This document shows, one piece after another, positions 1 to 5,742 of a DNA stretch of 10,547 nucleotides. Every line of letters starts with the position of its first letter. The stretch's first letter is position 1. The notes below the pieces were generated by a model. That model made no database searches. It saw only the letters and a program-made list of their open reading frames with translations, and was not told the origin of the DNA. The position numbers and the translations under genes are program-made. The stretch comes from Flavobacteriaceae bacterium (GTDB lineage: Bacteria > Bacteroidota > Bacteroidia > Flavobacteriales > Flavobacteriaceae). The stretch lies in assembly GCA_030694835.1 (NCBI GenBank), contig JAUYUF010000050.1, forward strand, positions 1-10,547. Reading direction: 5' to 3'.

Positions 1-179
1 CCAAGGAAAAACCGCAACAAGGAACCGTGGTAGCTGTAGGAAATGGAACTAAAGATGAACCCATGACAGTTAAAGTTGGTGATACAGTTTTATACGGAAA
101 ATACGCCGGAACTGAATTAAAATTTGAAGGCGAAGATTTCTTAATTATGAAAGAAAGTGATATTTACGCTATTATATAG
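1..179 (+). CDS. groES: GroES co-chaperonin, C-terminal part (5' end outside window)
   Basis: The reading frame begins at base 3 and runs to a TAG stop at 177-179, giving the last 58 residues of a GroES-type 10 kDa chaperonin. The visible part includes GTVVAVGNG, VKVGDTVLYGKYAG, the ELKFEGEDFLIMKESDIYAII ending split over the last strands, all typical of GroES. GroES forms the heptameric lid of the GroEL chamber in the cytoplasm. The groEL gene follows on the same strand but is separated by an inserted small gene instead of directly adjoining. The groE promoter and any heat-shock operator would lie upstream of the window and cannot be seen. The stop codon overlaps the first bases of the heptamer-period array that starts at 179. 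Confidence 0.95.
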   Translation, partial: KEKPQQGTVVAVGNGTKDEPMTVKVGDTVLYGKYAGTELKFEGEDFLIMKESDIYAII

Positions 180-201
180 CTTTAAGCAACAAGCAATAGG
201 C
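179..201. repeat. 7-nt-period GC array, left boundary of the four-helix bundle unit
   Basis: GC dinucleotides occur at 179, 186, 193 and 200, exactly 7 nt apart, with A/T-rich spacers giving the heptamers TTTAAGC, AACAAGC and AATAGGC. The array starts in the groES stop codon and ends 2 nt before the ATG of the four-helix bundle gene. A partner array in roughly inverted orientation lies at 596-625. GCAATAGGCT here matches 9 of 10 bases in the reverse complement of that partner (GCAGTAGGCT). The 7-nt phasing is seen directly; calling it an element boundary is inference. Confidence 0.6.
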
Positions 202-203
202 TA

Positions 204-563
204 ATGAGAGATTTCAAAAAATATGATATATGGCAATTAAGTCATTCGTTAACTTTAGAAATTTATAAAATCACTCATAATTTTCCTAAAGAAGAATTAC
301 ATGGCATCATCAGTCAAATACGCAGAGCTTCTTCAGCAGTTCCAACAAATATTAGTGAAGGATGTGGTAGAAATAGCGATAAAGAATTTAATCAATTTCT
401 GAATATTGCGCTAGGATCGGCAAACGAAACTGAATATCTATTAATCCTATCAAAAGATTTGAATTATATAACTGAAGAAAAATTTGAGATTCTTAAAATA
501 AATATTAATCACATAAAAAGTAAAATTTACAATTTAAAACAAGCTTTAAGTAGTAAATCATAA
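204..563 (+). CDS. Four-helix bundle protein (S23 / 23S rRNA intervening-sequence family)
   Basis: This 119-residue protein matches the S23/bAvd-like family (TIGR02436 type) along its whole length. The hallmarks are FKKYDIWQ near the N-terminus, the LEIYKITHNFPKEELHG segment (about 18-34), SQIRRASSAVPTNISEG (37-53), and FLNIALGSANETEYLL (65-80). The family is known from genes inside 23S rRNA intervening sequences and from the Avd accessory proteins of diversity-generating retroelements. Known members form basic, ring-shaped pentameric helical bundles thought to bind nucleic acid. No reverse transcriptase or variable repeat is visible here, so a retroelement role is unsupported. The ATG at 204 gives the canonical N-terminus. 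The gene sits between groES and groEL on the same strand with no visible terminator, so it is probably co-transcribed with them. Arrays with 7-nt periodicity lie on both sides. Its cellular function is unknown. Confidence 0.9.
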   Translation: MRDFKKYDIWQLSHSLTLEIYKITHNFPKEELHGIISQIRRASSAVPTNISEGCGRNSDKEFNQFLNIALGSANETEYLLILSKDLNYITEEKFEILKININHIKSKIYNLKQALSSKS

Positions 564-595
564 AATAAATAAATAACAATTCGCAGTTTGGTTTA

Positions 596-625
596 GCATA
601 ATGCATAAAGCCTACTGCATAAAGC
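596..625. repeat. 7-nt-period GC array, right boundary of the four-helix bundle unit
   Basis: GC occurs at 596, 603, 610, 617 and 624, again exactly 7 nt apart, giving heptamers ATAATGC, ATAAAGC, CTACTGC and ATAAAGC. The ATAAAGC unit is repeated exactly. Read on the opposite strand it contains GCTTTATGCA and GCAGTAGGCT, each matching 9 of 10 bases in the array at 179-201, so the two arrays form an imperfect inverted pair around the four-helix bundle gene. The array ends 8 nt before the true groEL start and supplies an upstream in-frame ATG at 601 that is not part of GroEL. Confidence 0.6.
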
Positions 626-633
626 AAAAAATT

Positions 634-2265
634 ATGGCAAAAGATATAAAATTTGATATTGAAGCGCGCGATGGAATTAAACGTGGCGTTGATGCTTTAG
701 CCAATGCGGTTAAAGTAACCTTAGGTCCAAAAGGAAGAAACGTAATTATTTCTAAACCTTACGGTGGTCCAACCATCACCAAAGATGGGGTGACTGTGGC
801 AAAAGAAATTGAATTGAAAGACCCACTAGAAAATATGGGCGCTCAAATGGTAAAAGAAGTCGCTTCTAAAACCAACGATTTAGCCGGTGACGGAACCACA
901 ACTGCTACTGTTTTAGCACAAGCAATTGTTAAAGAGGGATTGAAAAACGTTGCTGCAGGTGCCAATCCGATGGATTTAAAACGCGGAATCGACATCGCTG
1001 TTGCTGCCATTATTAAAGATTTACAAAAACAATCACAAGAAGTTGGAAACAATTCTGAGAAAATAAAACAAGTAGCCGCTATTTCATCCAACAATGATGA
1101 TTCAATTGGCGATTTAATTGCACAAGCTTTTGAAAAAGTTGGAAAGGAAGGCGTTATCACCGTTGAAGAAGCCAAAGGTACCGATACTTATGTTGATATT
1201 GTTGAAGGAATGCAATTTGATAGAGGTTATTTATCTCCTTATTTTGTGACCAATGCCGATAAAATGATTGTTGATTTAGACCATCCGTATATTTTATTGT
1301 ACGAGAAAAAAATCAGCTCTTTAAAAGAATTACTTCCAATTTTAGAACCGGTGGCACAAAGCGGAAAACCATTATTAATCATCGCAGAAGATGTTGACGG
1401 TGAAGCATTAGCCACTTTAGTGATGAACAAATTACGTGGTGCTTTAAAAATATCAGCGGTAAAAGCTCCCGGATTTGGTGATCGCAGAAAAGCAATGTTA
1501 GAAGATATCGCAGTGTTAACAGGTGGAAATGTCATTTCTGAAGAACGCGGATTTACACTAGAAAATGCAACCCTCGATATGTTGGGAACTGCTGAAAGAA
1601 TAACCATCGACAAAGACAATACAACCATTATTAACGGAGCTGGAAAACATGAAGACATCAAACTAAGAGTCAATCAAATTAAATCTCAAATTGAAACTAC
1701 CACTTCTGATTACGACAAAGAAAAACTACAAGAACGCTTGGCAAAATTAGCCGGTGGCGTTGCTGTTTTATACGTTGGCGCACCAAGTGAAATAGAAATG
1801 AAAGAGAAAAAAGACAGAGTTGATGATGCACTTCACTCAACCAGAGCGGCTGTTGAAGAAGGTATTATTCCTGGTGGTGGCGTAGCTTTTATAAGAGCAA
1901 AAAATGCTTTAAAATCATTAAAAGCCAATAATGCCGATGAACAAACTGGTTTCAATATTATTGAAAGAGCCATTGAAGAGCCCTTACGTCAGATTGTTGA
2001 AAATGCCGGCGGCGAAGGTTCGGTAGTGGTTGCCAAGATAATTGAAGGTAAAGGCGATTTTGGTTACAATGCCAAAACCGATGAATATGTAAATATGTTA
2101 AAAGCCGGAATTATTGACCCTACTAAAGTAACCAGAATTGCCCTGGAAAATGCGGCTTCTGTTGCGGGAATGATTTTAACTACTGCTTGTGCATTAGTTG
2201 ATATTAAAGAAGAATCTCAAGGTGGAATGCCTCCAATGGGTGGTGGAATGCCAGGGATGATGTAA
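634..2265 (+). CDS. groEL: GroEL 60 kDa chaperonin
   Basis: This is a complete 543-residue group I chaperonin, the usual length. It forms the double-ring ATP-driven folding chamber in the cytoplasm together with GroES. Visible hallmarks are the start MAKDIKFD, VTLGPKGRNV (28-37), the ATP-site loop AGDGTTTATVLAQ (84-96), the DDALHSTRAAVEEG segment carrying the catalytic Asp of the intermediate domain, the following GIIPGGGVA, and a GGM-rich tail ending GGGMPGMM. An in-frame ATG at 601 would add 11 residues (MHKAYCIKQKI). It is rejected because those codons come from the flanking heptamer array, whereas the ATG at 634 gives the conserved MAKDIKF terminus. A hairpin terminator follows 15 bases after the stop. 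The gene would normally abut groES; here a four-helix bundle gene lies in between, so GroEL synthesis relies on readthrough or an unseen internal promoter. Confidence 0.98.
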   Translation: MAKDIKFDIEARDGIKRGVDALANAVKVTLGPKGRNVIISKPYGGPTITKDGVTVAKEIELKDPLENMGAQMVKEVASKTNDLAGDGTTTATVLAQAIVKEGLKNVAAGANPMDLKRGIDIAVAAIIKDLQKQSQEVGNNSEKIKQVAAISSNNDDSIGDLIAQAFEKVGKEGVITVEEAKGTDTYVDIVEGMQFDRGYLSPYFVTNADKMIVDLDHPYILLYEKKISSLKELLPILEPVAQSGKPLLIIAEDVDGEALATLVMNKLRGALKISAVKAPGFGDRRKAMLEDIAVLTGGNVISEERGFTLENATLDMLGTAERITIDKDNTTIINGAGKHEDIKLRVNQIKSQIETTTSDYDKEKLQERLAKLAGGVAVLYVGAPSEIEMKEKKDRVDDALHSTRAAVEEGIIPGGGVAFIRAKNALKSLKANNADEQTGFNIIERAIEEPLRQIVENAGGEGSVVVAKIIEGKGDFGYNAKTDEYVNMLKAGIIDPTKVTRIALENAASVAGMILTTACALVDIKEESQGGMPPMGGGMPGMM

Positions 2266-2280
2266 AAAATACAATCCTAA

Positions 2281-2308
2281 AAATCCCGATTTTATCGGGA
2301 TTTTTTTA
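2281..2308 (+). terminator. Intrinsic terminator of the groE operon
   Basis: A perfect 10 bp stem (AAATCCCGAT at 2281-2290 pairing with ATCGGGATTT at 2294-2303) with a TTT loop runs into a T-tract ending at 2307. It starts 15 nt after the groEL stop, so it ends the groES/four-helix/groEL transcript. Confidence 0.9.
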
Positions 2309-2466
2309 TGTTCAGAAGTGATTAATACTAAAAAAAATAGAAGCAGTTGAGCTTAGGCTTGTTTAAAATATTCTTCTTACTTTCGACTCAATCAGAGGTA
2401 TTCTATAGAGTTATTTTAATTATAAATCACATCTAATTTGATTTCTTTAACATTTTAATACTTAAA

Positions 2467-2550
2467 TTTCAAACATTTAGCAAAAAATCATATATTTGAG
2501 ATGCTATAAAAAATGAAGAATTGCTCTGAGATTTCTGATATATTAAGCAA
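2467..2550 (+). repeat. Promoter-leader module, copy A
   Basis: This stretch aligns with 4432-4513 through a series of shared blocks: TTTCAAACATTTA, CAAAAA, ATATTTGA, ATGC, AGAATTGCT, TTTCTG, ATTA and GCA, in the same order and nearly the same spacing. Both copies contain a perfect TATATTTG. The part after the box can fold: AGAA (2518-2521) against TTCT (2533-2536), and TGCT near 2502 against AGCA near 2546. It lies upstream of the DUF4468 gene. Similarity is read by eye; the element is not a family I recognise. Confidence 0.6.
2491..2498 (+). promoter_or_regulatory. Candidate -7 promoter box TATATTTG (copy A)
   Basis: TATATTTG is an exact match to the Bacteroidota -7 consensus TAnnTTTG. A clear TTG -33 box is lacking; a TTTC motif 24 nt upstream occupies about that position and is also present in copy B. 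It would drive the DUF4468 gene and probably the downstream membrane protein gene. Confidence 0.6.
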
Positions 2551-2683
2551 AGAATAAAAAAGATAGAATGAGCTATTAACTGTGCTAAAAATTTATCCTA
2601 ACACACTTTACTTTTTAGCTTGACAAGAAGGAATAATAATGTGGATGTAGACGAAAATACAAAGTATAAACTCAACTTAAAAT

Positions 2684-3247
2684 ATGGAACCAAAATCAAG
2701 ATTTTTAAAGACTGTAATTTTTCTTATGATCTGCATAAGCACATCTGCACAAGACACTCCTTTAATATTTACAGATGTAGTTCAAGTAGATAGTATTATT
2801 TCAAAAGACATTCTTTATAATAGAGCTAGGGCGTGGCTTAATGATGTTTTCATAGACTATAAAGAGGTCTCCCAAATCCAAGATAAAGAAGCGGGAGAAT
2901 TATCAGTGAAAGGGATTATTTTTACTCGTTATTTAAAAAATGGATTTGGGACACCAGTTTCTGAATGGCCGTGCAATGTTAGATGCAAAATTACTATTTG
3001 GGTGAAAGACGGGCGTTATAAATTTGAATTTTCAGACTACTATGATAGATGTAGTAGTTTGGAAAGTAGTAGTCTTGGACAATTAACAAGTAAAGAGATT
3101 TTGGAAAGTAGATATAAATGGCAAAAAAAGATAATTAATGAAAATTGGAACGAAGCCAAATTGGGTGCAACTAACAAAACAAAAGAATTGATTATATCAT
3201 TAAAAGAAGCGATGAATAAGGGTGAATCAGATACTAATAATTGGTAA
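2684..3247 (+). CDS. Secreted DUF4468 domain protein (TBP2-like fold)
   Basis: This 187-residue protein begins with a charged N-region and a hydrophobic core (about 9-20) ending STSAQ, consistent with a signal peptide cleaved near residue 23, so the product is probably periplasmic or outer-membrane associated. Residues 27-135 resemble DUF4468, a Bacteroidota family with a TBP2-like fold: FTDVVQVDS, the LYNRARAWLND segment (44-54), FIDYKEVSQIQDKEAGELSVKG, then the strand-rich CKITIWVKDGRYKFEFSDYY (101-120). Members are usually secreted proteins of unknown function. The C-terminal 50 residues are lysine-rich and helical. Promoter-leader module A lies about 130-215 nt upstream. The membrane protein gene follows 82 nt downstream on the same strand with no obvious terminator, so the two may share a transcript. 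The domain call is from recognition of pattern, not a search. Confidence 0.7.
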   Translation: MEPKSRFLKTVIFLMICISTSAQDTPLIFTDVVQVDSIISKDILYNRARAWLNDVFIDYKEVSQIQDKEAGELSVKGIIFTRYLKNGFGTPVSEWPCNVRCKITIWVKDGRYKFEFSDYYDRCSSLESSSLGQLTSKEILESRYKWQKKIINENWNEAKLGATNKTKELIISLKEAMNKGESDTNNW

Positions 3248-3329
3248 TAATTGTGTATTCAGCCTATTCTTAATCCCAAAAATATCTTGCTTGTGTTTTT
3301 ACCCTCAAATTCATCCTAAAATATACCAA

Positions 3330-3644
3330 ATGAAAATATTAGAAAACTTGAAATTAGATAAATGGTATGGAATTGTATTATATCTTGGAGTACTATTAAT
3401 TGCATCGTCTTTTATTTTTAAACCTGAATTCTTAAAAGAAAAACATCTATTTGGATTAGGAATAGGAATGATATTAATTGGAATCGCATATTGGATGTCT
3501 GAGAAACACTTGAGTGAGATTGCATATGGAGGAATATTATCAACTCAAATTATCAAACACAATTTTGTTTCAATAATATTGATAATCTTTGGAATAGGGT
3601 TTATTGGTTTATTTGGATTTAAACTTTTTCTAACACTAATTTAG
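3330..3644 (+). CDS. Small membrane protein with three predicted transmembrane helices
   Basis: The 104-residue product starts MKILENLKLDKWYG and shows three hydrophobic segments: about residues 13-31 (GIVLYLGVLLIASSFIF core), 41-56 (HLFGLGIGMILIGIAYW region) and 78-103 (FVSIILIIFGIGFIGLFGF core). It is therefore a probable inner-membrane protein without recognisable catalytic motifs. An upstream ATG at 3222 in the same frame would overlap the end of the DUF4468 gene and add 36 residues. I prefer 3330 because it removes the overlap and gives a conventional charged N-terminus before the first helix. I do not recognise the family. The transposase unit begins 20 bases after its stop. Confidence 0.65.
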   Translation: MKILENLKLDKWYGIVLYLGVLLIASSFIFKPEFLKEKHLFGLGIGMILIGIAYWMSEKHLSEIAYGGILSTQIIKHNFVSIILIIFGIGFIGLFGFKLFLTLI

Positions 3645-3676
3645 AACCTTCTAAGTTTAATAAATCTCCCATGCTG

Positions 3677-3698
3677 CCACACGAATCCTTTCGTGTGG
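3677..3698. repeat. REP-like palindrome, left copy (loop TCCT)
   Basis: Perfect 9 bp stem: CCACACGAA (3677-3685) pairs with TTCGTGTGG (3690-3698) around a TCCT loop. It is inverted relative to the two copies downstream of the transposase, whose loop reads AGGA. Confidence 0.85.
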
Positions 3699-3755
3699 CT
3701 AATAATCAAAGGAATAAAATTACTATATTTAACAAGTGGTGTTAATCAAGTAAAG

Positions 3756-4322
3756 ATGAGTAGAAATTATAAATTTCATAATCTGGAAGGTTTATATTTT
3801 ATAAGTTTTGCTGTTGTTGGCTGGTTAGATGTATTTATCAGAAATAAATACAAGGATTTATTTGTTGAAAGTTTAGTGTATTGTCAAAAAAATAAAGGAT
3901 TACAAATTCATGCATGGTGTATTATGACCAGTCATGTACATTTAGTTTTTAGTAGCACTAATGGTCAAAAACCAGAATTATTGATTGGTGATTTAAAAAG
4001 GTTTACTAGTAAATCTATAGTAAAATGTATTGCTGAAAACCCAAATGAAAGCAGAAAAGAATATTTGTTAGATTTTTTTAAAAAAGAAGCAGAAAAAAGC
4101 TCAAATGTAAGACATTACCAGTTTTGGAGACATGATAATAAACCCATTGAGCTTTGGAGTAACAAAGTTATAAAACAAAAAATAGATTATACTCATAACA
4201 ATCCAGTTGAATCAGGTTTGGTTTTTAAACCAGAAGATTATGTTTATAGCAGCGCTATTAATTATACCGGAGATAAAGGTTTGATTGAAGATGTTATTGT
4301 ATTTAGAATGTTTGATGTTTAG
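3756..4322 (+). CDS. REP-associated tyrosine transposase (IS200-like Y1, HUH family)
   Basis: The 188-residue product is a full-length member of the Y1 transposase family (COG1943) of the RAYT branch. It opens MSRNYKFHNLEGLYFISF and carries the HUH metal-binding motif H60-V61-H62 in MTSHVHLVF. QFWRHDNKP (122-130) and the helix IDYTHNNPV (143-151) follow; Tyr145 is the likely nucleophile for single-strand cleavage. These enzymes bind and cut REP hairpins on single-stranded DNA and are often domesticated. The start at 3756 is chosen because the longer frame from 3693 would begin inside the left palindrome. The stop lies 10 nt before the first downstream palindrome. The reading frame is intact, so the protein may be active. 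Catalytic residue assignment follows family knowledge. Confidence 0.92.
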   Translation: MSRNYKFHNLEGLYFISFAVVGWLDVFIRNKYKDLFVESLVYCQKNKGLQIHAWCIMTSHVHLVFSSTNGQKPELLIGDLKRFTSKSIVKCIAENPNESRKEYLLDFFKKEAEKSSNVRHYQFWRHDNKPIELWSNKVIKQKIDYTHNNPVESGLVFKPEDYVYSSAINYTGDKGLIEDVIVFRMFDV

Positions 4323-4332
4323 TGGAGAAGAA

Positions 4333-4354
4333 CCACACGAAAGGATTCGTGTAG
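4333..4354. repeat. REP-like palindrome, first right copy (loop AGGA)
   Basis: ACACGAA and TTCGTGT form a 7 bp stem around AGGA. It differs from the reverse complement of the left copy at one base (AG instead of GG at the end). A GGAG tetranucleotide precedes it by a few bases, at 4324-4327. Confidence 0.85.
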
Positions 4355-4363
4355 AGTGGAGTA

Positions 4364-4385
4364 CCACACGAAAGGATTCGTGCGG
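4364..4385. repeat. REP-like palindrome, second right copy (loop AGGA)
   Basis: This is a direct repeat of the previous palindrome at 31 nt spacing, with GGAG at 4358-4361 before it. One A/C mismatch interrupts the stem (CC-A-CACGAA against TTCGTG-C-GG). It is followed by TAGC and a run of eight G at 4390-4397, striking in such AT-rich DNA. Confidence 0.85.
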
Positions 4386-4431
4386 TAGCGGGGGGGGACT
4401 ATTGTTTTACAATCAACTTTTAACATTTAAC

Positions 4432-4513
4432 TTTCAAACATTTAACAAAAACACTATATTTGATATGCATAGAAAAGGCAGAATTGCTATAGAATTTCTG
4501 TACTATTAGGCAT
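4432..4513 (+). repeat. Promoter-leader module, copy B
   Basis: This is the second copy of the module seen at 2467-2550, lying about 35 nt beyond the end of the REP unit. After the -7 box the leader can form a hairpin CAGAATT (4479-4485) / AATTTCTG (4493-4500) with one bulged base and a loop GCTATAG. ATGC (4465-4468) can pair with GCAT (4510-4513) to enclose it. The 97-residue gene begins about 20 nt further on, so the module forms most of its 5' leader. Confidence 0.6.
4455..4462 (+). promoter_or_regulatory. Candidate -7 promoter box TATATTTG (copy B)
   Basis: This exactly matches TAnnTTTG, with TTTC 23 nt upstream in the -33 position. Transcription starting near 4469 would give a leader of about 64 nt before the ATG at 4533, mostly the conserved folded part of the module. 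Confidence 0.6.
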
Positions 4514-4532
4514 TAAACAAAATTGAGATAAA

Positions 4533-4826
4533 ATGAGTTATAAATTTACAAACTTTGACGATAAAGAATATTTCAATAAAAGTACAACTTCAGAAGTCAA
4601 ATCTTTAATTTACAAAATTAGACAAGACGCTTCGAATTCACCATTTTTAAATTTTGATATCAGTGAATTAATATTAAGCCATTTCCATATACTTAATTCA
4701 AATTATAATGAAAAAGAATTACGTGAAATAATATCAAATGCTGTTTGGTATTTTAAAAAAGGAAACAAAGATGATGTTTTCAAAAATATAATAGACAAGA
4801 TAAATTTACCAGATAAAAGGAATTGA
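4533..4826 (+). CDS. Hypothetical protein, 97 residues
   Basis: I do not recognise this protein. It starts MSYKFTNFDDKEYFNK, has no signal peptide or membrane segment, and appears mostly alpha-helical with mixed charge: SEVKSLIYKIRQDA (20-33), FDISELILSHFHILN (41-55) and NEKELREIISNAVWYFKKG (59-77). It is probably a soluble cytoplasmic protein. Its promoter is likely the -7 box at 4455-4462, placing the conserved leader directly before its start. The SHOCT-domain gene follows after 32 nt with no terminator in between, so they are probably co-transcribed. The A-rich stretch ATAAA before the ATG is typical of Bacteroidota starts. Confidence 0.65.
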   Translation: MSYKFTNFDDKEYFNKSTTSEVKSLIYKIRQDASNSPFLNFDISELILSHFHILNSNYNEKELREIISNAVWYFKKGNKDDVFKNIIDKINLPDKRN

Positions 4827-4858
4827 AAAAAATGTAAAAAATTTTATACTTTAATAAT

Positions 4859-5620
4859 ATGCTAGAAATTATATTAATCTTTGTTTTTGTAATATTTTTA
4901 GGTGTTCTGTTAGCACTTACAGATGATGGAAAGAAGTTTAACGGACAAAAAAATATTGATTTAGGTATTAATAAGAGAAATACTGAAAATATAGAAGGAT
5001 TTTCCTATACAATCCGACACATAACTTCTCAAGGATTAATAGCCATTGATGATAACTCTGAACAAATAATTATAAAAAAAGGGGTAAGTGGGAAAATTTT
5101 GAAATATTCTTATTCAGACATATTAAGTTGTGAAATAATTGAAGACGGGGTTACTACTTCCGTAAAATCAACCAAAAGAATTCTTGGTGGTGCTTTAATA
5201 GGAGGAGTTTTAGCTGGAGGTGCTGGTTTAATTGTTGGAGGTCTTTCTGGTCAACAATTACAAGAAAAAGAAATTAAAAGTTTAGATCTTAAAATAGTGT
5301 TCTTAGATACTTCAAATCCTAATTTTACACTCAGATTTTTTGATGCTTATCTTGATTCCAACAAGTTAAGAAGAAGTATAAAATTATCTGACACGACCTT
5401 TCAGCATGTTTTAAATAAATCAATTGAAAACTTAAAAAAATGGAAAGATGTTATAGAAATAATTATTGAAAAAAATGACAGAAAAGAAGTGAAAACTACT
5501 GAAAAAAATGAAAAAAATTTAAATTTACATGAAGAGATATTAACGTTAAACAAAATGAAAAATGAGGGTATAATATCTCAAATTGAATTTGAAAAACTTA
5601 AAGCTAAAATTATCGAATGA
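4859..5620 (+). CDS. SHOCT-domain membrane-anchored protein with glycine-zipper segment
   Basis: The 253-residue product has an N-terminal hydrophobic segment (about 3-20, IILIFVFVIFLGVLLAL) as a membrane anchor. A beta-rich middle part (about 47-105) reads YSYSDILSCEIIEDG, a pattern seen in PH-like modules of SHOCT proteins. A glycine-zipper stretch (107-131) follows with GGALIGGVLAGGAG as its core. A second beta/helix part runs to about 205, then a charged linker, and finally a C-terminal SHOCT-type helical hairpin (about 224-252: LHEEILTLNKMKNEGIISQ then EFEKLKAKI). SHOCT domains are short oligomerisation or interaction modules; no enzymatic function is implied. It follows the 97-residue gene by 32 nt. 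The hairpin at 5661-5692 ends the transcript. Confidence 0.75.
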   Translation: MLEIILIFVFVIFLGVLLALTDDGKKFNGQKNIDLGINKRNTENIEGFSYTIRHITSQGLIAIDDNSEQIIIKKGVSGKILKYSYSDILSCEIIEDGVTTSVKSTKRILGGALIGGVLAGGAGLIVGGLSGQQLQEKEIKSLDLKIVFLDTSNPNFTLRFFDAYLDSNKLRRSIKLSDTTFQHVLNKSIENLKKWKDVIEIIIEKNDRKEVKTTEKNEKNLNLHEEILTLNKMKNEGIISQIEFEKLKAKIIE

Positions 5621-5660
5621 ACGCTACCTATATTTAACTGGAATGATATAGAATAAACAC

Positions 5661-5692
5661 AAAAAAAACGCTGAATTATCAGCGCTTTTTTT
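5661..5692. terminator. Terminator, probably bidirectional, between convergent genes
   Basis: CGCTGA (5669-5674) pairs with TCAGCG (5679-5684) around ATTA. A run of A lies to the left and a run of T to the right, so a U-tract follows the stem on either strand. It sits between the + strand SHOCT gene and the - strand lipoprotein gene and can serve both. Confidence 0.85.
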
Positions 5693-5742
5693 ATTTAGAG
5701 AACTATCTTAAAATCTATGTAAGTTCAAAAGATTAGTCATTT

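Larger units (their letters stand above)
2309..2683 (+). other. Intergenic region of 375 bp with promoter-leader module A
   Basis: No gene of credible length or family is visible on either strand. The recognisable content is the promoter box at 2491-2498 and the conserved leader that follows it to about 2550. The remaining stretch, 2551-2683, is AT-rich and would form a roughly 180 nt 5' untranslated region for the DUF4468 gene if transcription starts just after the box. A 14-codon ORF (2513-2557) lies inside the module but is not conserved in the second copy. Confidence 0.6.
3665..4397 (+). mobile_element. RAYT/REP unit: Y1 transposase gene framed by REP-like palindromes
   Basis: The transposase gene is flanked by 34 nt outer inverted repeats (3665-3698 and 4364-4397) that match at about 28 of 34 positions. 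Each contains a palindrome built from CCACACGAA and TTCGTG. A further palindrome copy lies between the gene and the right end. The arrangement is that of REP-associated tyrosine transposase loci, in which the protein and its cognate palindromes travel together. Limits are inferred from where the inverted similarity stops. No target-site duplication is evident, as expected for HUH Y1 enzymes. Confidence 0.75.

Noticed and set aside
204..563. Diversity-generating retroelement, suggested by the Avd-like fold
   Set aside because: No reverse transcriptase, template repeat or variable repeat is present in the window.
601..633. Upstream in-frame ATG giving GroEL an 11-residue extension
   Set aside because: The codons come from the 7-nt-period array. 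The ATG at 634 gives the conserved MAKDIKF terminus and the usual 543-residue length.
843..1673. Two - strand frames of 110 and 144 codons within groEL
   Set aside because: Both lie antisense inside an unmistakable, complete groEL and resemble no known protein.
3665..4397. CRISPR-like array from the repeated palindromes
   Set aside because: There are only three copies with unequal spacing and opposite orientations, next to a Y1 transposase; a REP arrangement explains them better.
4285..4509. 74-residue reading frame spanning the end of the transposase gene, the palindromes and the promoter box
   Set aside because: It crosses the transposase stop region, both right palindromes and the promoter module, and has no family resemblance.
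4465..4509. 14-codon leader peptide in module B, and a 14-codon ORF in module A (2513-2557)
   Set aside because: The two peptides use different frames and share no sequence, so conservation of the module is not at the peptide level.
2467..4513. Integron attC sites as the explanation for the two modules
   Set aside because: TTAGGC near 4506 faintly recalls an attC end, but the paired core sites are not present in either copy and no integrase is visible.
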